Assembly: GCA_038363925.1 (NCBI GenBank)
Contig: JAQQWL010000018.1
Span: 806,001-870,000, forward strand
Length of the DNA: 64,000 nt
Source of the DNA: Apiospora phragmitis
Taxonomy: Eukaryota > Ascomycota > Sordariomycetes > Amphisphaeriales > Apiosporaceae
Direction: 5' to 3'
The notes under the pieces are model-generated. The model had not been told where the DNA came from. It did no database searches and saw nothing but the letters and a program-made list of their open reading frames with translations. A program made the position numbers and the translations under genes. Below, in pieces: positions 1-9,865 of this stretch (its first letter is position 1; every line of letters starts with the position of its first letter).

Positions 1-1798
1 AAAAGCAGCACCACCATCGTCATCGTTGAACGAATCGTATGGATACGAATCAAACTCATCATCCATTTTCGCGGCTATGCACTAGGGAAGACAGCGCCAG
101 ACTTGACGAAGACGGTGGCGAAATCAATTTGGCGGGGGCAGGGAGGTCCATTGTCGGACTCGAACGAAATGAGTCACAGATGCCCCAAAAGTATCAAACC
201 GCCAAATATGGCGGGCATCAGGAACTGCATCCAGTATTGGACTTGGATTGTATCGTTGTTGGTTTGGAGCAGACAGAAGAGCCAGGGACGATGTTGAACG
301 CTAAGCTACATTCGGCTTTGGCCCTGTGCTACGCTGCCATTTGGCGGGCAACCGCCAGCGCTTGTCTCACTTATTCGGCGGTCGTATCGCCGAGGGATCT
401 CCAGTAACCAGGAGCTTCTCTCTTGCATGAAATCGTAGAGTAGAAGAGGTATTGCATAGACATGATTTTGTAGGATTTCTTGAATAGCAGGATCGATGAC
501 ACGCTGGAACCTTGTTTACCACCGTAAGCCCAGTATGCAGCACTATCATTGTTGATAGCGGGTCTGCTTATCGTCTGTTGTTTGTTGGAGCTACATCTGA
601 GTTACTTGAAGTGGGGTACATAATTGGATGACAGGTCCAGTACTTATTGATATACCTGCGGAGACAGTTGGTGAGCTAAGATCCCGCACTGTGCGCCTTC
701 CTAAAGCGGAAGTGGTCTGAGCGGAGAACTCGTTTCGTTGTCATCGAAGAGGAAGCCGATTTCGTTACCTGCTGTATACGGATCTGACATGAAAGCGGTT
801 CAGGGAGAAAAGCCTACATGGCTCACTAGGGGCGACCCTGAAGAAGCGTCCTCAGATGAGCTGCTGATGTATCACGTGAAACATCAAGTATTGCCCACAG
901 TTACGTACATACAGTAACGAGCCTTTTCACTGACACATTCCATATTTGGCCGCCGCCCGGCCCTTACATACACATCGGCTGATGTAATTGTGTTATGTAC
1001 TACCGTAAACTACAGTAAAGTTGCGCGGCTACTACTACTTCTATTATGCCCATCCTAGCGCTAGTAGCTTCATAAACCTTTAAGCTGGGACTGATCGTGC
1101 TAGCGAGAACTTCATTAAGTGTACGAGAGGCCCCGGCGCTTGTTCGGGTACAGTGCTCCTTTAACCTGTTCCTTGCCGTCGAATCAGTTCTTATTGGCTT
1201 TTGTTTTATCGCGCAGAGAATCATGCCAACCGAAAGCCACTCTGGAGGCATGTCTAACGGTCAACAGAAACACATGGAAGGAGAACTGCCTGCGTCACCA
1301 CAACTCCATGGCGGTGGCCGCGACGGGCAGGCTAGGGTGGAAAACATCTACCCTGGATGGTGGGCCTTGGAATGGACGCACACGGTACAGGCGCCAAAGA
1401 ACAGTCGAATTACTCTCGATCGTTTGACAGCCGCCATGAAGGCCAAGAAATAAAGTGGGAAAGGAAACCATAATGCGTCGGTTAATTGACTCACGACCGT
1501 GGAGCCAGGAACAGCCTCGATACGGGAGCTGGAACAATGTGTCGTGTGGAAGTGACGGTATGGAAGAGGGCTATGTTTGGAGCAAGTCCCTCATGAGAGC
1601 ATACCCATTACTGAAGAGGTTATGGCGGATGATGACGCAAGGTCAGAGGAACACATAAACGGGGAAGGGAACGAGAAAATACGACGAAACCTCCTTGGCA
1701 TCATTGGTATTCGGGTCAACAATTTTTGGCCATGGGAGGCTACGGTTGTGGTTTGGAAGCTTCTCGATATTTTCATATTCTATGGACATCGGCCCCTT
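1..1798. other. No supported gene
   Basis: Several short open frames exist (for example 39-407 and 1224-1453, both plus strand), but none shows a domain, signal peptide, convincing splice pattern or paralogous copy in the window. The frame ending at 1453 has a plausible ATG at 1224, but its composition is unremarkable. I cannot tell whether this stretch is intergenic or holds eroded exons. Confidence 0.4.
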
Positions 1799-1897
1799 TC
1801 TACCATTCTATTATTCATAATTTCTGGGTGGGAATAGGAGGGATCCCAGAGTGCCTCTTGTGAGCCAGCAAGGGCTCCACGACCAATAATGGACACA
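1799..1897 (+). repeat. 99-bp inverted repeat, left copy
   Basis: The reverse complement of this stretch matches 9492-9590 over its full 99 bp with only a few differences. Read on the minus strand it begins TGTGTCCATTATTGG and ends AGAATGGTAGA, the same limits as the right copy. No transposase or obvious target duplication is seen beside either copy. Confidence 0.85.
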
Positions 1898-2181
1898 TAT
1901 ATCGGCGTATGCTTGGGGTCCCCGTCTCATCCCCCTACATAAAACAATATTTGCTGTATTGTGTCCAAAAGAACCCAGTAAGCTGGCGGCTTGTTCATTC
2001 TCGATAACTTGATCAGAGGTCCCAACGTCTAGGACAGCCCTATTCAACGAGAAGTGCAGCATACTCCATCTACGGTACCTCAACTTTTCAACAAAGCATC
2101 TAGAGCATCCCTGCACCCTAAGTGCCTATAATCTGTCGTTTGTCGTCCCAGAAATTCCCAGTGGTCTTGCTGCCCCTAACC

Positions 2182-2598
2182 ATGAATTCGGACAGCGAGT
2201 GGTTGACTCCAATTTCGCGGTTCGTCCAGTCTGATCACCCCGTATTGGACGAATCCTCCCACAGCTCAAAGCCGATGCTCAGTAACTCGACCGCGTCGGT
2301 GTCTCTACCAAGGCGTGTGAGCAACAACCTAGGTCCCATCCCCAGTGTCTTGGCCCTTGACACTGGGCCGACTCCCACCGTAGCCCCGTCCATGACCGCC
2401 GTGCCGCCAGCAACGAACTATATCATCCCTGAAACTATTATTACAGCCACGACAGGAGCAATATCCACAGCAGCTAAGGTCGGCATTGGGGTCGGAGCTG
2501 GGGTCGGGGGCCTGGCGCTGGTTACCCTGGGCGTATTGTTGACCTTTAGGTGGCATAAGAAGAAAGCCAATTCCAGACGGATGAGCCCACCGAGGTAG
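2182..2598 (+). CDS. Single-pass membrane protein, Ser/Thr/Pro-rich ectodomain
   Basis: The frame gives 138 aa from the ATG at 2182; the open frame extends slightly upstream without another ATG. Residues about 1-90 are rich in Ser, Thr and Pro, as in heavily O-glycosylated fungal cell-surface stalks. A glycine-rich membrane segment (VGIGVGAGVGGLALVTLGVL) near residues 99-118 is followed at once by a basic stop-transfer run (RWHKKK). This layout is common in WSC/Mid2-like fungal surface proteins, but there is no signal peptide or cysteine domain here. It is therefore probably the last exon or a truncated remnant. Function cannot be assigned. Confidence 0.5.
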   Translation: MNSDSEWLTPISRFVQSDHPVLDESSHSSKPMLSNSTASVSLPRRVSNNLGPIPSVLALDTGPTPTVAPSMTAVPPATNYIIPETIITATTGAISTAAKVGIGVGAGVGGLALVTLGVLLTFRWHKKKANSRRMSPPR

Positions 2599-2958
2599 AT
2601 ACCTTCTGTCTTTAGGGTACATGGTTAGGTCGTGCGGTTTGGGAGAGATGAATAAAATTGTCCACCTGCCCACCTTGTGATAAATACTGAATAAAGTGCG
2701 GTCGCCTTGGGGTGTACAGAAGGAGCTATATGATAAAAAACAAACCCAGTACCTCCGTCTAAGCGAATGTCGTAATTAAGCCCTACTCCAGTCGTTCGTC
2801 ATGGCGGCCTAGTCGGATCGAACTTGGTAGAGTCGCCATGACCGATTGCAGCAAGGCAGATGCGATTTCCCACCTACCAATGTGCTTCCAAGCACCATGG
2901 CTAATCCATAGCGCATGCGTCAACCTAACTGGCCGTCAGGATGTTAAGTCTGGTCCAA

Positions 2959-2964
2959 TATAAG
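2959..2964 (+). promoter_or_regulatory. Putative TATA box
   Basis: TATAAG lies 93 bp upstream of the ATG at 3057, in the range expected for a fungal core promoter. It is assigned by position and motif only. Confidence 0.35.
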
Positions 2965-3056
2965 TACGGCAGCCCGAATCTCTTATCCATTCTTTTACTT
3001 CCTTCCTGTATCGCCTCTTCAAGAACTGGCCAGCTATAAACAGCTCCCAGGCTACG

Positions 3057-3865
3057 ATGAGCCTACTCTACGACCTGCGCTTCGTTCCTGCCGGACTGAG
3101 TGTGCTGGCCACGCTGCTTCATGCGTTCGGTGTACTTTATAACCATCGACGAGTAGCACAGCCGCTGAAGGCTTGCCAGCTGCTCCGTGTCAAGTTCCGC
3201 CTCGAGCTTTAATTACTTTCAGTCAGCCAGATCGTTCTGTCATTCGCGGTCGTGGTTGTGTTTGCTACGCTCAAAGTCTTTGTCGAAACCAACATTTGGA
3301 CGGTATACTGCTTGGTTCCATCGTAGCAGTAAGCATGATAAGTCAGGTACATTGGCCGACGGGTAGAGACTACCATCGATGCTGACGTTTCTAGTGCCTC
3401 TGGATGAGCAGGATGTGGCCATCAGTACATGGGTCATTACACTTGCTCCGGCTCGCTGTGGGTTTGCCGATAGCCCTGGGTTCCTTTTTGGGGGGCATCA
3501 TTATCGCAGATGTCTATGCCTACCACGGAAGCACCGTCATGCTTGTGTCCGCAGCCGCATTTCGGTTATGGGTAGCGTGGGAATGGATGGTTTATTCTCA
3601 GAAAAAACACCGGACGAAGGGCTGCGTCTTCATGGAGGCGTTTCTTCTTTCGTTGATGGTCGTAGCCGGTGCTATGGGTATCACGTGTGTCAAAGATTGG
3701 CGTCTTCTTCCTGTACTTAGACTCTACATGCTACTGGTGAGTGGTGCTCTATCCCATATGAAAATGGATAATCTGACAAATTAGGTCATCTCTGTTGGCT
3801 ATGGACTAGAAGACCTCTTGGTCGCGATTTGGACAATCCGGTATCAGAATGGCAGCGATGAATAA
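3057..3865 (+). CDS. Polytopic membrane protein, four-exon model
   Basis: Start ATG at 3057 (MSLLYDLRFVPAG). The later exons are well supported: exon 2 is about 3223-3302; an intron at 3303-3394 has a GTATAC donor, a CTGAC branch site and a CTAG end; exon 3 is 3395-3736; an intron at 3737-3784 has a GTGAGT donor and a TCTGAC branch site; exon 4 is 3785-3865, ending YQNGSDE. Phases match across the last two introns. The exon 1/exon 2 junction is unresolved: a stop at the end of exon 1 must lie in an intron, and candidate donors are weak. The product has roughly five hydrophobic helices (for example VGLPIALGSFLGGIIIADVY) and a hydrophilic tail. I do not recognise the family. It resembles in kind, not clearly in sequence, the membrane gene at 43530-44345. 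Confidence 0.6.
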
Positions 3866-4039
3866 TCGGACAATCTGGGACCTAATTGATCCCTGGTCCC
3901 CGGTGACGGATTGAGATACTCTATTGGGAGAGGAGCCGTGGAGCTTTGGAAGTTCATCAAGATACTCTGTTCTCCAGACCCAGTTATCGATCGTAGTTTC
4001 CGTGCCTCTACTGCTGCATTCTAAAATATATAACGCTAC

Positions 4040-4631
4040 TTAAGCAACAGCCGTCATTTGATATGGCCTGAGGAGCACGGCCACAGATGTACACTTGGTC
4101 TCCCGGCTAGAATCGAGCTCATCCATCTTCCAATCGTTGGTAACTTTATCTGTACAGTCCAATGTCAAGTTGATAGCACCGTAAGCGTGGAATCGTACAC
4201 TGTGCCAACGTAAGAATGGAGCTTCATCGATATTCGAAGGTCACTTACGGCCACTGGGGGTCCTCATCTCTACAGACCCACGTTTGGTTGATATTGAGCG
4301 TACGACTGAGACTGTTGAAGTCGAAGGTCGTCTGCGTGGTAGTACCCTCTGTTCCATCGGCGCACTTATAGGGAATGGTACCATAGAAGCCGCCAAACGG
4401 CTGGCTATCCGATGCGCTACATTGAGATGCGTGCAACAACACGGGATTCGACAGGTCGAAGCTGAGATGTCCCCGTGCATTCAACACCTGGTGGTAGAAG
4501 TTCCTGATCTCCCAAGAATAGTTGCCGAGGGTCGCAGCCTGGCAGCCTGTCGCATTCGTCCGGCTGCGCATTGGCGAAGCAGCTGCCGATAGTGTAGTCA
4601 AGACGGCGATGGCGTGCTGCATGGTGGTCAA
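4040..4631 (-). CDS. Small secreted protein, AA1-like domain
   Basis: Two exons: 4249-4631 and 4040-4199, separated by a 49-bp intron (donor GTAAGTGA, acceptor CACAG). The spliced product is 180 aa. The first 20 or so residues form a signal peptide (MQHAIAVLTTLSAAAS after an upstream Met-Thr-Thr). The body has the pattern of the Alt a 1-like/AA1-like family: an early segment around NYSWEIRNFYHQ, then cysteine pairs, and in exon 2 the typical VRFHAYGAINLTLDCTD motif followed by ETKCTSVAV near the C-terminus. Members are secreted by plant- and insect-associated fungi and many act as effectors or allergens; the role of this one is not known. The gene appears intact. It sits next to the chromodomain gene, with a strand-independent spacer of about 230 bp. 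Confidence 0.8.
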
Positions 4632-4865
4632 GTGACCGGGTCAAGCAAAGTTTGGGCGAATGTCCGCAGCTGAAGCACAGCTTGAGAATCACGTCGCGGA
4701 GGGCTAAGGCTACCGCTCCCTAAATATCCAGCCAGCCAGCCGCGTTTACGCGAATCAATATCAGAAGATCATACATTTGATTGGCTAGATGTGCGGGTAC
4801 ATTGGTGTCCTTAGAACACTTTATGGACCAAAGCTGGTTGCAGCTAGAAGTACCGCTCAATCGAA

Positions 4866-5294
4866 TCAGTTTTGATGCTGCAAAGTAGCCCAGTAGTGGT
4901 CCAGGAAAGCAGCATACTGGTCTAGATCCTGCTCCGACTCCCAAGTTGGGCATTCGTACCCAATCCACTTTACAGAGTAGTATAGGACTCCACTTCTGGT
5001 GTCATAGTGCCCTATCACCGCATCCATATTATGATCTGATTGGCCCTCCCTGATTGCGGGCCGCTGCTGGCCCTCCAGCCATACGGCCACAGAACCATCT
5101 CGTTCGCATACCCAGAGCAAGTCCACGTTCGGCCCGTCCTCCAGCAAACGCTCCTTGTTCTCGGCTACCACGCCATGGAATACAGCATTAGGCGTTTGTA
5201 GAGTGTAGAGAACCTGCACTACGACTAGATTCAATGACCAATGTGTTCGGATCCCCAAGCCTTTCAAAGCTGATGTAAGATCTTGCGTTGCCAT
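4866..5294 (-). CDS. Small chromodomain protein, copy 1
   Basis: The product is 142 aa from a single exon. The N-terminal 85 residues are unique to this family. The C-terminal third is a chromodomain with the pattern AVIGHYDTRSG, YSVKWIGYECPTWES and a final helix around FLDHYWATL. The aromatic positions (Y in GHY, W in VKW, W in PTW) fit the methyl-lysine cage. It could be a free-standing chromatin reader or a captured integrase-tail chromodomain from a chromovirus-type retroelement; nothing else of such an element is present. A near-identical 145-aa paralogue lies at 51749-52186 in inverted orientation. The gene is divergent from the cyclin gene at 5928 and shares its upstream region, now interrupted by a solo LTR. 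Confidence 0.8.
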   Translation of the reverse strand: MATQDLTSALKGLGIRTHWSLNLVVVQVLYTLQTPNAVFHGVVAENKERLLEDGPNVDLLWVCERDGSVAVWLEGQQRPAIREGQSDHNMDAVIGHYDTRSGVLYYSVKWIGYECPTWESEQDLDQYAAFLDHYWATLQHQN

Positions 5295-5570
5295 GGTTTA
5301 TGCTTCCTTTCGTCATATATACTCTATCCTGACGAAAAGCTGCGATGTGCGACCATAGTTCTGTACGGTATGTACTAGTGGGAAGCTTGTGTAGAACCGT
5401 GTCTGGAAGGCGCTTTTATGTAGATTCCGCTCCCCTGGTCCTGTTATAGCATAACAGCACCAGCTGTGTAGCGACATTATTGACGACGTATGCCTGAATA
5501 GGCTTTTGCCGTGTATACTATAACTATCCGATTCGGGTCACAGTAGGCACATCTAGCACTAAAAGTCGAC

Positions 5571-5779
5571 TGTAAGGGTTCAAGGGGTTTATTCAACGGA
5601 CTTGATCCTGCTACATACGAGTATTCTAAACCTAAGGAAAGAAAGGAAAAGAAGCCCGTTCCGGGCTGGGGTTGTGCTTGAGTAGAAATAGCTTCGCGAT
5701 GGTCAGGGCGTCTTGGCTTGTGCGTATCGATAGTTGGCCGAGGATGCCGAGGCCCTCACCCGGGCCATAGCCCGTGACA
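5571..5779. mobile_element. Solo LTR, 209 bp, with 5-bp target duplication
   Basis: The element starts TGTAAGGG and ends CCCGTGACA, so it has TG...CA termini. It is flanked by perfect direct repeats TCGAC at 5566-5570 and 5780-5784. The inverted paralogous block near 51470 carries the uninterrupted sequence (AAAAGTCGA then TCTAGG on the minus strand, one substitution from the expected empty site). No internal retrotransposon sequence remains, so this is a solo LTR left by recombination. Orientation and superfamily cannot be decided from the LTR alone. Confidence 0.9.
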
Positions 5780-5927
5780 TCGACCTAGGTAAAAGTTGGC
5801 TCCTTTCTCAAAATTGCCAAAAAGCGCCATAGTATAGTTGCAGTTTTCCAACTCATATAGATGGGCATCTCGTCAGATCTGCGTCCTTAGGGCTTAGGTG
5901 AGTGAGGAAAGTCGCAGTGTAAGAATC

Positions 5928-6587
5928 ATGGCAACTGGGTTGGATCCCTCATGTCAATCAGGTACCAAACGAGCCATGAATACGACCGCGCTTGCACGAC
6001 TAAGCCTAGACGCTATAACCGAAGACGTGACGTCCATTTTAGCACGTACTACCCACGACCTCCTCTCCCACGTAACATTGCCGGATGCAGTTGGCATTCA
6101 TCAAGCCTCCAGGTGTTGCCGAGGATGGTCTGGAGACCCCTCCAATAGTTCAGTGGATAGTGAAACATTATTGCTTCAACGATTCATTTCCCATCTGGTG
6201 AAGGCCTCCAACACCAATCCGCTAACATTGCTGGCTACCTTGGAGTATTTACACCGCTTGAAAGGCAAGCTCAGGTTGGCGACACGCAAATTCAAATGTA
6301 CAACGTACCGTATCTTCCTAGCTGCGCTGATAGTAGCGAATAAGTATCTATACGATTGGTCGCCGAAGAACAAGACGTGGGCCAGATACAATCGTTGGTC
6401 TTGTGGAACGGTCCGCTTCCGGTTCACTCTACCGGATGTCAACTTGATGGAGGCCGAGATGTTGTCCTTGCTCGAATGGCGGCTAGTCGTCACTGCAGAT
6501 GACTTCTTCCGCGTTCAGATGACATCCTTGAGCCCAGGTGAGAACAAACTACCAGATTTGGTACATCAGTGTTCACAGCTGGGCTGA
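5928..6587 (+). CDS. PCL/Pho80-type cyclin
   Basis: The product is 219 aa from the ATG at 5928, a start also conserved in the truncated paralogue at 51333. The cyclin box spans about residues 80-205: LLLQRFISHLVKAS, then TLLATLEYLHRLKGKL, a TTYRIFLAALIVANKYL helix, SPKNKTWARYN, and VNLMEAEMLSLLEWRL before VTADDFF. This is the layout of Pcl1/PclA-like cyclins that partner the Pho85 kinase and control cell cycle and nutrient responses. The WSCGTVRFRF segment is unusual and may be a poorly spliced stretch. A GTGAGA donor-like site at 6538 suggests that a further 3' exon may be missed. Intactness of the box argues for function, but expression is not shown by the sequence. Confidence 0.75.
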   Translation: MATGLDPSCQSGTKRAMNTTALARLSLDAITEDVTSILARTTHDLLSHVTLPDAVGIHQASRCCRGWSGDPSNSSVDSETLLLQRFISHLVKASNTNPLTLLATLEYLHRLKGKLRLATRKFKCTTYRIFLAALIVANKYLYDWSPKNKTWARYNRWSCGTVRFRFTLPDVNLMEAEMLSLLEWRLVVTADDFFRVQMTSLSPGENKLPDLVHQCSQLG

Positions 6588-7428
6588 TATTCATAGCTAG
6601 TGGCATAGCTGAAACACGAGAAAGAATGATGGACCCAGTAGAACTGCGAGTACGCCGATACTCGGCTTGGGAACAGAAGGAATCAAGACCAATATGAGGC
6701 TGAGGTGAGCGTGCCTCAAGAGCATAATCTAGCATCATCCTCTTTGACTGTGTTCAATAGAATGACTCTCTTCTATTTGACTAGCCTGGCTTGCACCCAG
6801 TCATGCCATTTCTCCTGTGTGTCTGTATAATTTGATACCCCGAAGATCTATACGAAGCGGCCTCCCTCAGGTAGCCCACGCCCAAGTCCCTGCGCCCATG
6901 CATATGGACTAAGGGGACACTACCTCCATGGCTGACTTCTGTCCTGGAGAGCCGAATGAAGCCGCTATTGGGACCACAAACTCACACACGTAGCGTGATC
7001 TGGCTCGATCATATTGAGGTGGTGTGTTTTATCCGGCGCAAATGCCTGCTCGATTGATAGACAGCTCTTGAAGATCGATTCGACGAGCAATTATGGGTAC
7101 ACGACGGGAGATAAAGTTTAGCCGTAGAGCCCTAATGGGAGCGGCGAGTCTTGGGAAACAAAATAGGAGGCGATCCGGCTCGAGAAACCGAACAGCTACG
7201 GTACTGTAGCAACTCTTATTCAAAGGTACCCCTTCGTAGTATCGGTTCTGAGCTGGCTCTGGCGGCAGGCGTTCAAAACAGGCGCTTTTCAACTGTCTCC
7301 AACCTGACAGGACGAAGCTGCACCGTATATAGGATGCATTGCAGCTCTCATCGAAATCATGTATTTTACGGCTACAATTATTCGAGACTGTAGAGATTGA
7401 CCCCATTTCGTTCACTGCCTCCAGAGAG
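6588..7428. other. No supported gene
   Basis: The stretch contains short frames on both strands without domain signatures or convincing splice sites. The end of the upstream cyclin transcript may extend into its first 200 bp. Confidence 0.4.
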
Positions 7429-7788
7429 ATGGTAGAAAGACCCCATAAACATCAGTCACAGAAGCCTCCATACTCCCCGACCCTAGTCGACATTGAGATC
7501 CACAGACTTGGGGGCATGACAACGGCTTTCGACATGCACCCCGACCACCTGCAGAGCTTGAAGACACCTACGACCGAACATGACCGCCTGGTGGAGCTAT
7601 CACGGGAGAACGGGAGACTACGGCAAGAGGCATTGTACTTCCGAGGGCTGAGCAGAGACGTCACTCCGCTGCTAGCCGTACTGCGGTATCATATCGACGG
7701 GCTGTCAACGACTGTGCGGAAATGCAATGAGAAGATTGAAAAGGCCAATGCGCAGTGGGAGGCAGAGGATAGTAGCAGAGTGGAATGA
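7429..7788 (+). CDS. Small coiled-coil hypothetical protein
   Basis: The product is 119 aa from the ATG at 7429, ending AEDSSRVE. The frame is open for about 90 bp upstream of the ATG. Residues about 45-115 are heptad-rich: EHDRLVELSRENGRLRQEAL, then a segment LLAVLRYHIDGLSTTVRKCN and NEKIEKANAQWE, so two coiled-coil helices are likely. The N-terminal part is polar and Pro-rich. I recognise no family. It could be the last exon of a longer gene, since no TATA-like site is obvious close upstream. Confidence 0.4.
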   Translation: MVERPHKHQSQKPPYSPTLVDIEIHRLGGMTTAFDMHPDHLQSLKTPTTEHDRLVELSRENGRLRQEALYFRGLSRDVTPLLAVLRYHIDGLSTTVRKCNEKIEKANAQWEAEDSSRVE

Positions 7789-8409
7789 CGAGTGGAGTAC
7801 TACATGGACGTCGTACAACAACGTTAGGTAGGCTCGGGTTTGGCTTTCAGGGTCTAGTAGAATGGGTTCAACGATGTCTAGTGCAGTATTTTCTGAATAG
7901 ACTGTAGCCATGATTTGGAGCTTACCAAGAAATAAGGCGAGTTACGAAAGAGGAGTATCTCAGGTCAATGGCCTTTTCTTGTACTGTACTATCGCGGCAG
8001 TGGCGACGCATTCGTGGGCATCATTCGTCACCTCACGTGATGGGTATTTTATCAATTTCTCCAGACCGACGTCACGGCCCTTATGTCAGATCTTTCTTGC
8101 TCCAAATCTCCAAACGCACGACAAGTGTCTATAGAGAGCTATCGTTCTCCTGGGAGGCCGAAGCGGCCATGTCCGCCACAGCAACCTCTTTTGAATAGCC
8201 TTCATCAAGGCACGCCATCCATCCATCCATCCATCCACTGGAAGGCTTAAATGGATGGGTGGATTAGTAATAAAGCTACACATAAGTGGATGTACATGCA
8301 CTGAGCCATTCTACCAGTGGATGTACACGTGGGTGTGTATAGCATGTAAGGAAGTCAATAGTCATCCTCGAGAGGCGAGGATATCGTTCAAAAGCGGTTT
8401 GGTGACATG
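7789..8409. other. No supported gene; short (CCAT)n tract
   Basis: A (CCAT)n microsatellite lies at about 8206-8240, followed by a degenerate inverted echo (ATGGATGGGTGG). No coding signal was found. Confidence 0.5.
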
Positions 8410-8624
8410 AAGAGATGGCTCATCGTTAGTAAAATTATACCCTTGGCGCGGGTGAAGACATCTAATACTGCAGTGGTTCGTCTCGCTCTGACTCCCACAA
8501 ATGGATGGCTGTGAACTAGCCAGTGATATCATGCCACGCCCCATCGTAGTTAAGCCAAGTATGAAGAAGCGAGCTCGTATACAACCCCAAGCTCCAACCC
8601 CAGAGATCCGAGAGTCCGCGAGAG

Positions 8625-8632
8625 TATATAAG
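8625..8632 (+). promoter_or_regulatory. TATA box (TATATAAG), copy 1
   Basis: TATATAAG is followed by a pyrimidine-rich leader and the ATG at 8809. The same motif is conserved at 44943 in the paralogous block. Confidence 0.6.
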
Positions 8633-8808
8633 CCAGTGATTCCTTCCTGGACAAATCTTGATTTTTTTTTCTTTCGTTCTTCTTTCATCTTTTTAGCCAC
8701 GCGCACAATAAATTGAACACGAACAGGTTTGCAACTCACAACGCCACTGCTGCAGTGCAAGGGACTGGTCTATTTTCGAGTCAGCCTAGAAACCAATAAT
8801 CCTCCGAA

Positions 8809-9067
8809 ATGTCATCCCATAGTGCGTTAGTTGCCTGAACATGGGTGTATAGTAGTTGGCTTTTTACAAGGCATCCCCGACGTCCTAACAAAGTTCGAAG
8901 CACTACTATGCCAGTTTGAGGATGAAGACATACAGCACGAGGACACGGCTATGGAGTTCAGCGATTTGTACCTAATGGCACAGGAGCACTACAGCTTTCT
9001 CGATTATCCACAACAGCTGAATTTGATGGATATGTTCGTGAGGAGTTGTTGCTTTATCAGGTTCTAG
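8809..9067 (+). CDS. Unknown duplicated acidic protein, copy 1
   Basis: A two-exon model gives 69 aa: exon 1 8809-8821, intron 8822-8870 (donor GTGCGT, acceptor ACAAG), exon 2 8871-9067. The product begins MSSHSIPDVLTKFEALL and carries an acidic stretch FEDEDIQHEDTAMEF followed by an amphipathic segment. The same structure with a better donor (GTGAGT) occurs in copy 2 at 45117. The stop after CFIRF is shared by both copies, but a second open frame continues downstream in both (GKPKWLVTRTRG here), so the true protein may be longer and joined by an unrecognised intron or an ancestral frameshift. The family is not recognised. Confidence 0.45.
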
Positions 9068-9399
9068 CTACAACGCTACGGGCAAGCCGAAGTGGCTAGT
9101 CACCAGAACCAGGGGTTGTCTGCTCGAACATGGCTCTGGACACTGGGTTACACTCCGGATAGCTAAAGGCGCCACAGCGGGTGGCGGTCCTACTGAACAC
9201 ACCGCCATGCTTCTGGCCCCGGAGCGATCACTCCATGTTGGGAGTCACCATGAAAACCTACCTAACACCAATACAAGCGGAAATTGTCATAAGCAGCGGT
9301 TGTAAGCAGCAGATACTTGTTACTGATCCCGCCCAAACAGTCAACGAGCAAGTGAGAAAGGAGGGACGTCAAATAGATGGGGCTTTTGCAGATCAGTAG
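9068..9399 (+). pseudogene. Downstream coding half of duplicated gene, copy 1, decayed
   Basis: The frame GKPKWLVTRTRG to about 9185 corresponds to the first part of the open frame in copy 2 (45376-45973). After a 1-bp loss near 9188 the homology moves to another frame (CFWPRSDHSMLGVTM, then IQAEIVISSGCKQQI). That frame stops at 9397, where copy 2 reads on for about 90 residues. Copy 1 is therefore broken. No family is recognised. Confidence 0.55.
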
Positions 9400-9491
9400 T
9401 CGGGGGGATCTCCGCCAAACCGGGTTCGGGTTTCCGACCGTATATCTACATTTGATACGTCAATAACTTGGCCTCCCCCTATTGTAACAGT

Positions 9492-9590
9492 TGTGTCCAT
9501 TATTGGTCGTGGAGCCCTTGCTGGCTCGCAAGAGGCACTCTGGGATCCCGCCTATTCCCACCCAGAAATTATTAATAATAGAATGGTAGA
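9492..9590 (+). repeat. 99-bp inverted repeat, right copy
   Basis: This is the inverted partner of 1799-1897. It begins TGTGTCCATTATTGG and ends AGAATGGTAGA, and interrupts the region just after the duplicated block 8410-9488. Confidence 0.85.
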
Positions 9591-9865
9591 CCCGACGGTC
9601 TTGAATCCGATGACGCGAGCACAATCATCGCGGCAACTGCTGGAACGGCAGGCGATGAATGCGAGGACGAAGTGGCGAATCTAAGCCAACTTGGCGACAG
9701 AGGCCTTCAGGCAAGAGGGGGCAAGGGTTGGAGGGCCTACAAATAGAGCTGCCACCTCCCAACTGATTTGGAGGACCTTCCTCTCCTCAAACACTTTTTG
9801 ACATCACACAGCCTCTAATCGATTCCTGAACCTTCGCTCTCTTGTACCACCCACCGCTTGCTACC

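Larger units (their letters stand above)
4866..6075 (+). repeat. Inverted segmental duplication, copy 1
   Basis: This block (chromodomain gene, shared promoter region, first part of the cyclin gene) aligns by eye with the reverse complement of 51175-52186. Protein-level identity of the chromodomain copies is very high (only scattered substitutions over 142 residues). Apart from small changes, the length difference is explained by the LTR at 5571-5779. Confidence 0.9.
8410..9488 (+). repeat. Direct segmental duplication, copy 1
   Basis: This block aligns almost base for base with 44729-45801 in the same orientation, including promoter, 5' leader and coding parts. Copy 1 carries a 12-bp deletion near 9400 and a 1-bp loss near 9188 relative to copy 2. 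Its right end lies only 3 bp before the 99-bp inverted repeat. Confidence 0.9.

Noticed and set aside
39..407. Open frame of 122 codons at the window start
   Set aside because: No domain, signal, splice context or paralogue; an overlapping frame is open in the same stretch.
8206..8240. Short regular (CCAT)n repeat considered as a CRISPR-like or structured array
   Set aside because: It is a simple 4-bp microsatellite without spacers.
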